Translations under genes and position numbers: made by a program | Notes under the pieces: generated by a model | Told to the model about the DNA's origin: nothing | Database searches by the model: none | Seen by the model: only the letters and a program-made list of their open reading frames with translations | From: an uncultured Eggerthellaceae bacterium | GTDB taxonomy: Bacteria > Actinomycetota > Coriobacteriia > Coriobacteriales > Eggerthellaceae | Direction of reading: 5' to 3' | Length of the DNA: 43,631 nucleotides | Assembly (NCBI GenBank): GCA_947565185.1 | Contig: CANODU010000008.1 | Span: forward strand, 1-43,631 | In this document: in pieces, positions 7,166-15,653 of the stretch | Layout of the letters: every line of letters starts with the position of its first letter | How positions within the stretch are numbered: position 1 is the stretch's first letter

Positions 7166-9595
7166 ATGATGGTCAAGCGGTACATGCGCATAGGCGGCGA
7201 CGAAGATGAAGGTCAGGTGCGCGCCTCAGCGGAAGAGCAGCCTCAGGGAGCAGGCGAGGAGAGCGCTGCTTCGTCTTTAGCGAGCGTTGAGGCTGCAGAC
7301 CCGGGAGCGGCTCCGAAGGTGGATATCGCTTATCACGCTGAGCGCATCGGTGCAGAGCTCGCCCGCGCGCTCTCCGCGGTGATCTCACAGCGAACATCGC
7401 GGGAGGGGGATGGCGAAGCACCGCCATCAGGGGCGCCGCGCGCGCTCGTCTTCGCGCCGAAGCAAGCCGTTCGGCAGGTCTGTGCCGCCATCGCCTCTGA
7501 GGGCATCGACACGATCATCCCCCTTGTTGGGGATTGGAGGCTTGATGGCAACCCGAAGGCTGCCCAAGGCAGCGTGAGCCTTGAGGGAAAGCCTTCCCGC
7601 GCTCTGTTCTCCAACGCTCACGCGTTGCTGGATGCGGCTCAAGCGGCGCAGGTGCAGAGCATCTTCTTAGGGGGAGATTCGCTTCCTCTGGCAACGGATA
7701 ACCGCTTCCTCATCCGTGCGCAGGATGCAGGCCTGCGCGTGTTCGCTCCTCTGGAGGCCGACGCCACGAACAAGCATTGGGTGGCTTGCGAGCCCTCGCG
7801 CGAAGATGGTGCTCCCATGCCCTCTGCGTGGCGGGCGTGCCACGCGTGCAAGCTCACCTTCGATGATGCCGAGTTCGCAGAGGGGGGGTACGCGTGTCCG
7901 TCGTGCGGCACCCTTGCGCGCCTCACGATAGATGAGCGGATCAGTCAGATATGCGATGAGGATACGTTCATCGAATGGGATGAGGACGCTGAGGCCGCCG
8001 ACCCGCTCCAGTTCCCGGGATACCCTGAGAAGCTTGCGGGCTTGCGAGAGAAGACCGGCCTGGCTGAGGCAGTGCGCATCGGAGAGGCCAAGATCGGCGG
8101 GTTCCCCGTTGCTCTTGGCATCATGGATTCGCGTTTCCTCATGGGCTCTATGGGCAGCGTCGTGGGAGAGCGCGTGTCGCATCTGTTCGACTATGCAACG
8201 CTCCAGCGCTTGCCTGTCGTGCTCTTCTGCGCATCTGGCGGTGCGCGCATGCAAGAGGGCCTGGCATCGCTCATGCAGATGGCGAAGACGGCTTGTGCCG
8301 TGCAGCGCCACAGCAAGGCGGGCTTGCTCTACATCTCCGTCCTCACGGATCCCACCACAGGCGGTGTGACGGCTTCCTTCGCCACCTTGGGCGACATCAT
8401 CTTGGCAGAGCCCAAGGCGATGATCGGCTTCGCGGGGCAGCGCGTCATCAAAGACACCATCAAGCAAGAGCTCCCCGAGGGCTTCCAGACGGCCGAATTC
8501 GCTCTGGAGCATGGTCTCATCGACGCCATCGTGCGGCGCGATCGCATGAAGGAGGTGCTGCGCACGCTTTTGTCCTTGCACGCGTCTGCCTATGCGCCTC
8601 AGCAAGACCTCCCCGTGACCGATCAAGCTGCTGATGCCTTCATCTTCGGCGAGGCGCCGAAGAGCACCCAGGCCAAGGGGCTGTTCGAAGGGCTCATCGA
8701 CATGATCACGGTGGATCTGCCCCAAGCCATCTTGGGGGAGGACCAAGCGCAAGCGCTGGAGCGCCATGCGAAGCGCGAGCTCAAGCGTGCGGGCCTCACG
8801 GCAGATGCTACGCCGGGCAGCGCATGGGAGAGCGTGCAGCGGGCGCGCAACGTGCACAGGCCGACAGCCATGACCTATATCCGCGGCATCGCTGATGTGT
8901 TCGTGGAGCTCCATGGAGACCGGGAATACGGTGATGATGCGGCCATCATATCCGGCATCGGCAAGATCGGCGATACCTGCGTCACCATCATCGCTGAGGA
9001 GAAGGGCGCGGATCTGCAAGAGAGGATCCGACGCAACTTCGGCTGCCCTCATCCGGAAGGGTATCGGAAGGCAGCGCGCGCCATGCGCCAAGCGGAGAAG
9101 TTCAACCGTCCCATCGTGTGCTTGGTGGATACGCAAGGGGCGTTCTGCGGCACGGGAGCTGAGGAGCGCGGGCAGGGCAATGCCATTGCGGAGAACCTCC
9201 TGTTGATGGCAGGGCTCCATGTGCCTGTGGTGAGCGTCATCTTGGGCGAGGGCGGCAGCGGTGGCGCGCTCGCGTTGGCGCTTGCGAACAGCGTGGCCAT
9301 GCAGGAGAACGCCGTCTATTCCATCCTGTCTCCGGAGGGGTTCGCATCCATCCTCTGGAAGGACGGCAAGCGCGCGCCAGAAGCGGCTGAGGTCATGCGC
9401 ATGAGCGCGCCACAGGTGCTTGCCATGGAGGTGGTGGACGCCGTCATCCCTGAAGGGGAGGGGCCAGCGCATGAGAATCCTGAGGAGGCGGTCGCGCATG
9501 TGCGCACGTATATAGAAGGCGCGCTGGCCGAGCTCAAGGATCTCTCTCCCCATGAGCTGCGCGTGCAACGCCAGCTTCGCTTCTCCAAGTTCTAG
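7166..9595 (+). CDS. accDA: acetyl-CoA carboxylase carboxyltransferase, AccD-AccA fusion with an AccC-like N-terminal region
   Basis: This 809-residue protein should transfer the carboxyl group from carboxybiotin to acetyl-CoA, making malonyl-CoA. Residues 1-90 are a low-complexity acidic tail. Residues 92-203 resemble the N-terminal (pre-ATP-grasp) domain of biotin carboxylase, but the NRGEIA and GYGFLSEN signatures are degenerate and no ATP-grasp domain follows. Residues 222-495 are AccD, with a zinc finger (Cys225, 228, 244, 247) and ASGGARMQEG. Residues 530-809 are AccA, with RPTAMTYI, RRNFGCPHPEGYRKA and GEGGSGGALAL. GGAAG lies 9 bases before the ATG; a TTG at 7163 is also in frame. AccD-AccA fusion is known in several bacteria; the AccC-like remnant is my inference. 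Confidence 0.92.
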   Translation: MMVKRYMRIGGDEDEGQVRASAEEQPQGAGEESAASSLASVEAADPGAAPKVDIAYHAERIGAELARALSAVISQRTSREGDGEAPPSGAPRALVFAPKQAVRQVCAAIASEGIDTIIPLVGDWRLDGNPKAAQGSVSLEGKPSRALFSNAHALLDAAQAAQVQSIFLGGDSLPLATDNRFLIRAQDAGLRVFAPLEADATNKHWVACEPSREDGAPMPSAWRACHACKLTFDDAEFAEGGYACPSCGTLARLTIDERISQICDEDTFIEWDEDAEAADPLQFPGYPEKLAGLREKTGLAEAVRIGEAKIGGFPVALGIMDSRFLMGSMGSVVGERVSHLFDYATLQRLPVVLFCASGGARMQEGLASLMQMAKTACAVQRHSKAGLLYISVLTDPTTGGVTASFATLGDIILAEPKAMIGFAGQRVIKDTIKQELPEGFQTAEFALEHGLIDAIVRRDRMKEVLRTLLSLHASAYAPQQDLPVTDQAADAFIFGEAPKSTQAKGLFEGLIDMITVDLPQAILGEDQAQALERHAKRELKRAGLTADATPGSAWESVQRARNVHRPTAMTYIRGIADVFVELHGDREYGDDAAIISGIGKIGDTCVTIIAEEKGADLQERIRRNFGCPHPEGYRKAARAMRQAEKFNRPIVCLVDTQGAFCGTGAEERGQGNAIAENLLLMAGLHVPVVSVILGEGGSGGALALALANSVAMQENAVYSILSPEGFASILWKDGKRAPEAAEVMRMSAPQVLAMEVVDAVIPEGEGPAHENPEEAVAHVRTYIEGALAELKDLSPHELRVQRQLRFSKF

Positions 9596-9620
9596 GTCTG
9601 CATCCAAGCGAGGTACATCC

Positions 9621-10409
9621 ATGGCTGATCACATCGAAGGCAAGCGTCCGGTCTTGGAGGCCCTGCGCAGCGGGATGCCCATCGAAGAGGTGTTCTTCGT
9701 TGACAACCTTGAGCGCGATGCTCTGGTGAAGGATATCCTGCGCAAATGCAAGCAGCGTCAGATACCCGTTGTAGATGTACCTCGCAAGCGGATGGATGCG
9801 CTCATCGCGAAAGCAGCGCCGAAGGCACCGGCAGAGCGCCAACGCAAGATAGCGGCACAGGGCGTGGTGGCACGAGCGGCGGCGTTTCCGTATGCCACGC
9901 TTGAGGACGTCATCGCTTTGGCCGATGCGCAGGCAGAAGAAGAGCATCGTGCGCTCATCGTCGTCTGCGATCACCTGACTGATACCGGGAATCTGGGCGC
10001 TATCGCACGTTCGGCTGAATGCGTGGGCGCTGCGGGCATCGTGATCCCCCACAAGCGCTCTGCTCATGTGACAGCGGCCACCTACAAGAGCTCCGCTGGC
10101 GCTATCGCGCATATCAAGGTGGCAGAGGTGGCGAACATCTCCCAGGCCTTGGAGAGGCTCAAAGGCGCAGGCTTTTGGGTGGTGGCGGCCACCGAGCACG
10201 CAGATGAGGTGCTGTGGGATACGAACATGGAAGGCCGCATCGCGCTCGTGGTGGGCAATGAGCAAAGCGGCGTGTCCGATCTGGTTCGCCGTTCCTCTGA
10301 CCTGGAGTGCAAGCTTCCCATGTTCGGCAGCATCTCGTCGCTCAATGTGGCGCAAGCCTCCACGGCGTTCATGTACGAATGGTTGAGGCAAAACGATGCC
10401 CGCTCCTAG
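9621..10409 (+). CDS. rlmB: 23S rRNA (guanosine-2'-O-)-methyltransferase, SpoU/TrmH family
   Basis: This is an S-adenosylmethionine-dependent 2'-O-ribose methyltransferase of the SpoU class with a trefoil-knot fold. RlmB methylates G2251 of 23S rRNA. The 262-residue protein has an N-terminal substrate-binding domain (IEGKRPVLEAL) and the three family motifs NLGAIARSAECVGA, VVGNEQSGVS and SISSLNVAQASTAFMYE. The start at 9621 follows AGCGAGG at about 7 bases; the longer frame from 9552 lies inside accDA. The pairing with the next gene repeats the Bacillus order rlmB-yacP, which supports RlmB over other TrmH proteins. Confidence 0.88.
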   Translation: MADHIEGKRPVLEALRSGMPIEEVFFVDNLERDALVKDILRKCKQRQIPVVDVPRKRMDALIAKAAPKAPAERQRKIAAQGVVARAAAFPYATLEDVIALADAQAEEEHRALIVVCDHLTDTGNLGAIARSAECVGAAGIVIPHKRSAHVTAATYKSSAGAIAHIKVAEVANISQALERLKGAGFWVVAATEHADEVLWDTNMEGRIALVVGNEQSGVSDLVRRSSDLECKLPMFGSISSLNVAQASTAFMYEWLRQNDARS

Positions 10410-10935
10410 GCGCCGGCTGCTCATCGTGGACGGCTACAACGTGCTGCGCTCGGGCAGCCGCTATGCCCAGATCCCATCACCTGACTACACTGACGATACG
10501 TTCAATCAAGCTCGCGAGCGCCTCATCAATGACGTGGTCGACTTTGCGGGCATGTCTGGGGAGGCCATCATCGTCTTCGACGCGGCAGACAATGCCCATG
10601 CGGCCACGGAGACCGGTGCGTTGGTGGGGGATGTGCGCGTCGTGTTCACCAGGCGGGGCCAGTCAGCGGATCGCCTGATAGAGAAGCTCGCCTTCGATGC
10701 CAAGGAGCGCGGCATCGAGACGCTCGTCGTCACGAGCGATGCCGGCATCCAAGATGCTGTCTTCGGGGGTGGGGTGGACCGCATGAGCGCGGAGGGCTTC
10801 TGTCAGGAGATGGAGCTGCATGTGCGCGAGGTGCATGAGGATGAGAGTCCCCGCATTGCCGAGAAGCGCACGCTCGCAGATCGCATCTCAGCAGATGCGG
10901 CTGCGCGCCTCCGTCAGATGCGAGACGAGCTGTGA
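10396..10935 (+). CDS. NYN/PIN-like domain endoribonuclease, YacP (Rae1) family
   Basis: The 179-residue protein belongs to the YacP/Rae1 group of NYN-domain ribonucleases, which in Bacillus subtilis cut certain mRNAs on the ribosome. The N-terminus LLIVDGYNVLRSG carries the first metal-binding Asp (residue 12). Further acidic residues are in IVFDAADNAH and VVTSDAGIQDAVF, as expected of the PIN-like fold. The start overlaps the end of rlmB by 14 bases, so the two are likely translated together. It is the last gene before a strong terminator. Activity is inferred from family and neighbourhood. Confidence 0.82.
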   Translation: MPAPRRRLLIVDGYNVLRSGSRYAQIPSPDYTDDTFNQARERLINDVVDFAGMSGEAIIVFDAADNAHAATETGALVGDVRVVFTRRGQSADRLIEKLAFDAKERGIETLVVTSDAGIQDAVFGGGVDRMSAEGFCQEMELHVREVHEDESPRIAEKRTLADRISADAAARLRQMRDEL

Positions 10936-10946
10936 GCAACGAAGAA

Positions 10947-10975
10947 GGGGTCAGGCTCACGCGCCTGACCCCTTT
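10947..10975. terminator. strong bidirectional terminator
   Basis: A perfect 10-bp stem, GGGGTCAGGC (10947-10956) and GCCTGACCCC (10963-10972), flanks a TCACGC loop and is followed by TTT on plus. On minus the stem is followed by TTCTTC. It lies between convergent genes and can end both the fab-rlmB-yacP transcript and that of the response regulator. Confidence 0.85.
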
Positions 10976-11008
10976 AAAGATGCGTTCGATCTCTGTGCTT
11001 CTGCTTGC

Positions 11009-11701
11009 TCAGGCCTTGAAGCGGTATCCGTATCCGCGGACCGTCTCCACGAGCGCCGGGTCATAGCCTGCGGCGTTGATCTTGTCGCGCAGGCGCTTGA
11101 TGTGGGTGTCCACCGTCTTCGTCTCCGTGAGGTACTCCCAGCCCCATGCATCGCGGAGCAAATCTTCGCGGCTCACCACCTTGCCGGCGTTCTTCATGAG
11201 GGAAGCAAGCAGCTCGAATTCGCGCGGCGTGAGGTCTATCTCTCCGCTCTCGCCCGAAGCGGTATGGGCATCCTCATCCAACGTGATCCCGTTCACCGTG
11301 ACCACGTTGTGCATGTTGCCCACCTGCCCGCTGCCGCGGCGCAGAAGAGCGCGCACGCGCGCGATGAGCTCGCGCACGCCGAAGGGCTTCGCCAGGTAGT
11401 CATCGCCGCCGATCTCAAGGCCTACCACCTTGTCAAGCTCTGTGTCGCGGGCGGAGAGGAACAGCACCGGCGCATCGGTGTTGGTGCGCAGGCGCCGGCA
11501 GAGCTCATAGCCATCCATGCCCGGGAGCATGATGTCAAGGATGAACAGGTCATAGTCATTCTGCTGGGAAGCGGTGATGGCATCTTCGCCGCTTTGCACG
11601 ATGTCTGCGATGTAACCCTCTTTCTTCAGGGCATATCCGACGAAATCCGTGATAGTGGCTTCGTCGTCGCATACGAGGATCCGGCTTGCTGTCTCAGTCA
11701 T
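11009..11701 (-). CDS. OmpR/PhoB-family response regulator
   Basis: This 230-residue DNA-binding response regulator has an N-terminal receiver domain with acidic residues Asp12/Asp13, phospho-acceptor Asp56 in LFILDIMLPG, Ser84 in LFLSARD and Lys105 in YLAKPFG. A C-terminal winged-helix domain (about 130-230) includes LTPREFELLASLMKNAGKV and VRGYGYRF. AAAGG lies just upstream of the ATG. No sensor kinase gene is next to it, so it is an orphan here and its signal is unknown. It is divergent from coaX, and inverted repeats in the 108-base gap could be its own operator. Confidence 0.93.
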   Translation of the reverse strand: MTETASRILVCDDEATITDFVGYALKKEGYIADIVQSGEDAITASQQNDYDLFILDIMLPGMDGYELCRRLRTNTDAPVLFLSARDTELDKVVGLEIGGDDYLAKPFGVRELIARVRALLRRGSGQVGNMHNVVTVNGITLDEDAHTASGESGEIDLTPREFELLASLMKNAGKVVSREDLLRDAWGWEYLTETKTVDTHIKRLRDKINAAGYDPALVETVRGYGYRFKA

Positions 11702-11720
11702 AGCTTTCGCCTTTCCCTAA

Positions 11721-11767
11721 GGCACACGAAACGCCGTCGCGCCTTTCGTGCCATCCGTCAAGGATGG
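11721..11767. promoter_or_regulatory. two adjacent inverted repeats between the response regulator gene and coaX
   Basis: GGCACACGAAA (11721-11731) is nearly the inverse of TTTCGTGCC (11744-11752), differing by a two-base bulge. Immediately after it, CCATCC (11751-11756) and GGATGG (11762-11767) form a perfect 6-bp stem with a 5-base loop. Both lie in the divergent intergenic region and could be operator sites or leader hairpins. Confidence 0.4.
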
Positions 11768-11809
11768 TGTATCTTGGTCATCAATGCATTATCCATCAAA
11801 TGACGAAAG

Positions 11810-12595
11810 ATGACCTTGGGAATTATGTTTCTAGCGGTGGATGTGGGAAATACCCAAACGGTGGTGGGCGTCTACGAGGGCGATGAGCTCAAGGCCTCAT
11901 GGCGCCTCAAGACGGTGCGCGATGACACATCAGATGACATCTGCGCGCGCATGCAGTCGCTCATGGCCATGCAAGGCCTTGATATGAGCGCCGTCCATCA
12001 TGCCGCGCTCGCATCCGTTGTGCCGGCTCTGAAGGAGGCATGGGCGGACGCGCTCTGCGCGCTCTGCGGCACCGAGGCGCTCCTCTGCACGGCGGCAAGC
12101 GCTGGTGCGCTCTTCCAGGCGGATTACCCGCATCCTGAAGAGATCGGCGCCGACCGGGTGGCTGACGCTGTTGCCTGCAAGGCGAAATATGGCTTTCCGT
12201 CCGTGGTGGTGGATTTTGGCACGGCTACGAACATAGAGGTGATCGATGAGCGCGGCATGTTCATCGGCGGCATCATCGCGCCGGGGCTGCAAACCAGCGC
12301 ATCCACGCTCATCTCAAGCGGCGCCCAGCTCTTCTCGGTGGATCTCAGCGCACCTGAGCATGCCATCGGGCGCAATACGCGCGAAGCGCTTGAGAGCGGC
12401 ATCCTCTTCGGCGAAGCGGCGCGGGTGGATGGGCTTGTGAGCCGCATCTTCCAGGAGCTGGGCTATGAAGCGCGCGTCATCGCGACCGGTGGCCTGGCCT
12501 CACGCATCGCGCACCTATCAAAGCGCATCGATGAGGTGGACCCTGACCTCACCTTGGAGGGACTTCGTTTAATATCGGAAGCTGACCGCTTTTAG
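11810..12595 (+). CDS. coaX: type III pantothenate kinase
   Basis: CoaX phosphorylates pantothenate in the first step of coenzyme A synthesis. The 261-residue protein has the ASKHA-fold signatures AVDVGNTQTVVG (phosphate 1), the pantothenate-site GADRVADAVA, and VVDFGTATNIEVID with the catalytic aspartate. Family members normally begin directly at MLLAIDVGNT, so the ATG at 11825 (MFLAVDVGNT) is a good alternative start; neither has a strong ribosome-binding site. It precedes fhs by 19 bases. CoA supply fits the acyl-CoA demand of the nearby fab genes, though that link is only positional. Confidence 0.93.
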   Translation: MTLGIMFLAVDVGNTQTVVGVYEGDELKASWRLKTVRDDTSDDICARMQSLMAMQGLDMSAVHHAALASVVPALKEAWADALCALCGTEALLCTAASAGALFQADYPHPEEIGADRVADAVACKAKYGFPSVVVDFGTATNIEVIDERGMFIGGIIAPGLQTSASTLISSGAQLFSVDLSAPEHAIGRNTREALESGILFGEAARVDGLVSRIFQELGYEARVIATGGLASRIAHLSKRIDEVDPDLTLEGLRLISEADRF

Positions 12596-12614
12596 CTGAT
12601 CGCAAGGAGGCCAC

Positions 12615-14303
12615 ATGCTCACGGACATCGAGATAGCGCAGGCAGCCACCCCGAAGAAGATCGCGGCTGTGGCGCAGGCTCTAGGGATAGATGAGGATCA
12701 TCTGGAAGCCTATGGCCCGTACAAGGCCAAGGTGGACTACAACCTGCTCACCGAAGAGGACCACACGCCGGGAAAGCTCATCTTGGTCACGGCCATCAAT
12801 CCCACGCCTGCAGGCGAAGGCAAGACCACCACGACGGTGGGTCTGGCCGATGCGCTGGCGCTGCGTGGCAAGAACGTGGTCGTCGCCTTGCGCGAGCCTT
12901 CCTTGGGCCCCGTCTTCGGGATCAAGGGTGGCGCTGCAGGCGGCGGATATGCTCAAGTGGTTCCCATGGAGGACATCAACCTGCACTTCACGGGCGACTT
13001 CCATGCCATCGGCGCTGCGAACAATCTCTTGGCAGCCATGCTGGATGCCCATATCCAGAACGGCAACGAGCTCAACATCGACGTGCGCCGCATCACGTGG
13101 AAGCGCGTCGTGGACATGAACGACCGCCAGCTGCGCCATATCGTGGATGGCTTGGGCGGCAAGGCCCATGGCGTGCCGCGCGAAGATGGCTTCGATATCA
13201 CCGTGGCATCGGAGGTCATGGCCATCTTCTGCCTGGCCACCTCCATCACTGACCTGAAAGAGCGCCTCGGGCGCATCGTGGTGGGCTACACCTACGACGA
13301 TGAGCCGGTGACAGCCCATGACCTTCAAGCGGAAGGGGCCATGTGCGCGCTCCTGAAGGATGCCTTGAAGCCGAATCTGGTGCAGACGCTGGAAGGGAGC
13401 CCCGCATTCGTGCACGGCGGCCCCTTCGCCAACATCGCCCATGGTTGCAACTCCATCATGGCCACGCGCATGGCGCTGGCCTTGGGAGATTGGTGCGTGA
13501 CCGAGGCAGGCTTCGGCGCTGATCTGGGTGCTGAGAAGTTCCTGGATATCAAATGCCGCCTTGCGGGCTTGACCCCTGATGCCGTGGTCGTCGTAGCCAC
13601 GGTGCGCGCGCTCAAGAATCACGGTGGCGTGGCGAAGGAGGATCTGAACGAGGAGAACCTAGAAGCGCTCAAGGCAGGCCTTCCGAATCTGCTCCAGCAT
13701 GTGGAGAACATCACTCAGGTCTATCAGCTTCCTTGCGTAGTGGCCATCAATGCTTTCCCTACGGATACATTGGCAGAGCTTGACCTGGTAGAGGCCGAAT
13801 GCAACAAGCTTGGCGTGGATGTGGCGCTCTCTGAGGTTTGGGCCAAAGGCGGGGAGGGTGGCCTTGCATTGGCTGATGAGGTGGTGCGCCTCTGCAATGA
13901 AGGGGATGCGGAAGGGCGCAGCGCCAAGACGTTCGCGTATTCCTATGAGGATGACCTCACCTTGACGGAGAAGATCGAGGCCGTGGCGAAGCGCATCTAT
14001 CATGCTGACGGAGTGGTGTTCGAACCGGCGGCCGTGCGCGAGATAGCGAAGCTGGAGCGCTTGGGCTTCGGGCACATGCCCGTCTGCATGGCCAAGACCC
14101 AGTACTCGTTCTCTGATGATGCCAGCAAGCTGGGTGCACCGCGCGGCTTTCAGATCACCGTGCGCGAAGTGAAGGTGTCGGCCGGTGCAGGATTCGTGGT
14201 AGCGCTCACCGGCTCCATCATGACCATGCCCGGCTTGGGCAAGACTCCAGCCGCACAGAAGATCGACGTGGATGAGACCGGCAAGATAACCGGTCTGTTC
14301 TAG
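12615..14303 (+). CDS. fhs: formate-tetrahydrofolate ligase
   Basis: This enzyme joins formate to tetrahydrofolate using ATP, giving 10-formyl-tetrahydrofolate for purine and one-carbon metabolism; in acetogens it opens the methyl branch of the Wood-Ljungdahl pathway. The 562-residue protein has the family length, the P-loop-like [15 protein letters not shown] near residue 60, [15 protein letters not shown], and [20 protein letters not shown] lies 5 bases before the ATG, a strong site implying high expression. A formate channel gene follows after 15 bases. No other Wood-Ljungdahl genes are in the window, so acetogenesis cannot be inferred. Confidence 0.97.
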   Translation: MLTDIEIAQAATPKKIAAVAQALGIDEDHLEAYGPYKAKVDYNLLTEEDHTPGKLILVTAINPTPAGEGKTTTTVGLADALALRGKNVVVALREPSLGPVFGIKGGAAGGGYAQVVPMEDINLHFTGDFHAIGAANNLLAAMLDAHIQNGNELNIDVRRITWKRVVDMNDRQLRHIVDGLGGKAHGVPREDGFDITVASEVMAIFCLATSITDLKERLGRIVVGYTYDDEPVTAHDLQAEGAMCALLKDALKPNLVQTLEGSPAFVHGGPFANIAHGCNSIMATRMALALGDWCVTEAGFGADLGAEKFLDIKCRLAGLTPDAVVVVATVRALKNHGGVAKEDLNEENLEALKAGLPNLLQHVENITQVYQLPCVVAINAFPTDTLAELDLVEAECNKLGVDVALSEVWAKGGEGGLALADEVVRLCNEGDAEGRSAKTFAYSYEDDLTLTEKIEAVAKRIYHADGVVFEPAAVREIAKLERLGFGHMPVCMAKTQYSFSDDASKLGAPRGFQITVREVKVSAGAGFVVALTGSIMTMPGLGKTPAAQKIDVDETGKITGLF

Positions 14304-14318
14304 CAGGAGGCCAGAGGC

Positions 14319-15137
14319 GTGCCCATACGTACCCCAGCAGAAGTCACTGATTCCTATATAGAGGCGTGCGTTCCCAAGGCCACCTCTCCCGCATGGAGGC
14401 TGTTCGTGCTGGCCGTGCTCGCCGGCGTCTTGGTCTCTCTGGGCGCAGTTGCGTCCTCTGCTGCCGCCTTTGGCGCAGGGGATGCGGGCGTGCAGCGCCT
14501 GGTGACAGGCGCGGTCTTTCCCATCGGCCTCATCATGATCGTGATGCTGGGGGCGGAGCTCTTCACGGGCAATGCCCTCATGGTGACAGCGGCGCTCTCC
14601 CATGAGATCACGTGGGGACGCCTCTTGCGCAATTGGGGCATCGTCTATGTGGGCAACTTCGCAGGGGCGGTCCTCTTGGCTTGCCTCATGGCCTTCTTCG
14701 GACAGCTGGAGCTGGGGGGCGGCAACCTGGCGGTCTATACGGCGAAGGTGGCTGCTGCCAAATGCCAGCTTCCCTGGGCGAACGCCTTCGTCTTGGGCAT
14801 CTTCTGCAACCTCATGGTGTGCATCGCCATCTATCTGGGCAACACCGCTCACGACACGGCAGGGAAGATCCTTGGCGTGTTCTTTCCCATCTTCGGCTTC
14901 GTCATCGCCAGCTTCGAGCACTGCGTAGCCAACATGTACTTCATCCCGGCGGGCATCTTCGCGAACATGGTGCCGAAGTATGCCGCAGCCATTGCAGAGG
15001 CGGGCATCAACACAGCCGTGCTCGATTTCCCCACGTTCATCCAGGCGAACCTGATCCCGGTCACCTTGGGCAACATCGTAGGTGGCGTGGCCGTGGGGCT
15101 CGTCATGTATGCTGCGCATTCCAGGAAGCGCGGGTGA
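14319..15137 (+). CDS. focA: formate/nitrite transporter family channel, probable formate channel
   Basis: This 272-residue inner-membrane protein of the FNT (FocA/NirC) family has six hydrophobic segments. Typical signatures are FPIGLIMIVMLGAELFTGN and, near the C-terminal third, FEHCVANMYFIPAG. It begins with GTG 8 bases after AGGAGG. FNT members pass formate, nitrite or hydrosulfide. The position directly after fhs supports formate as the substrate. The gene symbol is by family, and orthology to E. coli FocA is not shown. Confidence 0.9.
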   Translation: MPIRTPAEVTDSYIEACVPKATSPAWRLFVLAVLAGVLVSLGAVASSAAAFGAGDAGVQRLVTGAVFPIGLIMIVMLGAELFTGNALMVTAALSHEITWGRLLRNWGIVYVGNFAGAVLLACLMAFFGQLELGGGNLAVYTAKVAAAKCQLPWANAFVLGIFCNLMVCIAIYLGNTAHDTAGKILGVFFPIFGFVIASFEHCVANMYFIPAGIFANMVPKYAAAIAEAGINTAVLDFPTFIQANLIPVTLGNIVGGVAVGLVMYAAHSRKRG

Positions 15138-15140
15138 GCC

Positions 15141-15653
15141 GTGCGCATCGTGGGAGAGGATGCTGCCCTTGTCCTTGAGGGGATGCAGCTGCCTGATACG
15201 GAGCGGGTAGGTGCTGCCATCGCGCGGGAGCTTCGGGATGGGGATGTGGTGCTGCTGGAGGGTACGCTGGGTGCTGGCAAGACCACGCTCGCCCAGGCTA
15301 TCGCGCGGGGGCTTGGCATCACGCAGGATGTGGTGAGCCCCACCTTCACCATCGCATGCCTCTATGAGGGAACCACCTTGGCTCTCAATCATTTCGATCT
15401 CTATCGGCTCCAAAGCGCCGATCAGCTAGATGATGTGGACTTCTGGTCTTTGGTGGATGAGTCCACGCCAGGGGCCTCCCTCATAGAATGGGCTGATCTG
15501 TTTCTCGATGAGATGCCTGATGATGCGCTCGTGGCAGCGCTCTCCGTTGATGTGGAGGGCACAGGCGCACGAACCATGCGCTTGACCCCTTCGGGTACCC
15601 GTGCGCAGACCCTGCTTTCAGATATAGAGCGCACGTTGCGGGAGATGGCGTGA
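15141..15653 (+). CDS. tsaE: t6A biosynthesis ATPase TsaE
   Basis: TsaE is the small P-loop ATPase that works with TsaB and TsaD to make threonylcarbamoyl-adenosine at position 37 of ANN-decoding tRNAs. The 170-residue protein has a Walker A motif EGTLGAGKTTLAQA, followed by VSPTFTI and NHFDLYRL, all typical. The start appears to be a GTG 3 bases after focA, without an obvious ribosome-binding site, suggesting re-initiation. Its stop overlaps the next start (TGATG), coupling it to the TsaB-RimI-TsaD fusion. Confidence 0.92.
   Translation: MRIVGEDAALVLEGMQLPDTERVGAAIARELRDGDVVLLEGTLGAGKTTLAQAIARGLGITQDVVSPTFTIACLYEGTTLALNHFDLYRLQSADQLDDVDFWSLVDESTPGASLIEWADLFLDEMPDDALVAALSVDVEGTGARTMRLTPSGTRAQTLLSDIERTLREMA

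Noticed and set aside
7667-9622. Long open frame antisense to accDA (about 650 codons)
   Set aside because: Same antisense artefact; no recognisable domains and no ribosome-binding site.
13659-15413. Long open frame antisense to fhs, focA and tsaE
   Set aside because: It runs across three well-supported genes and has the composition of a mirror frame.
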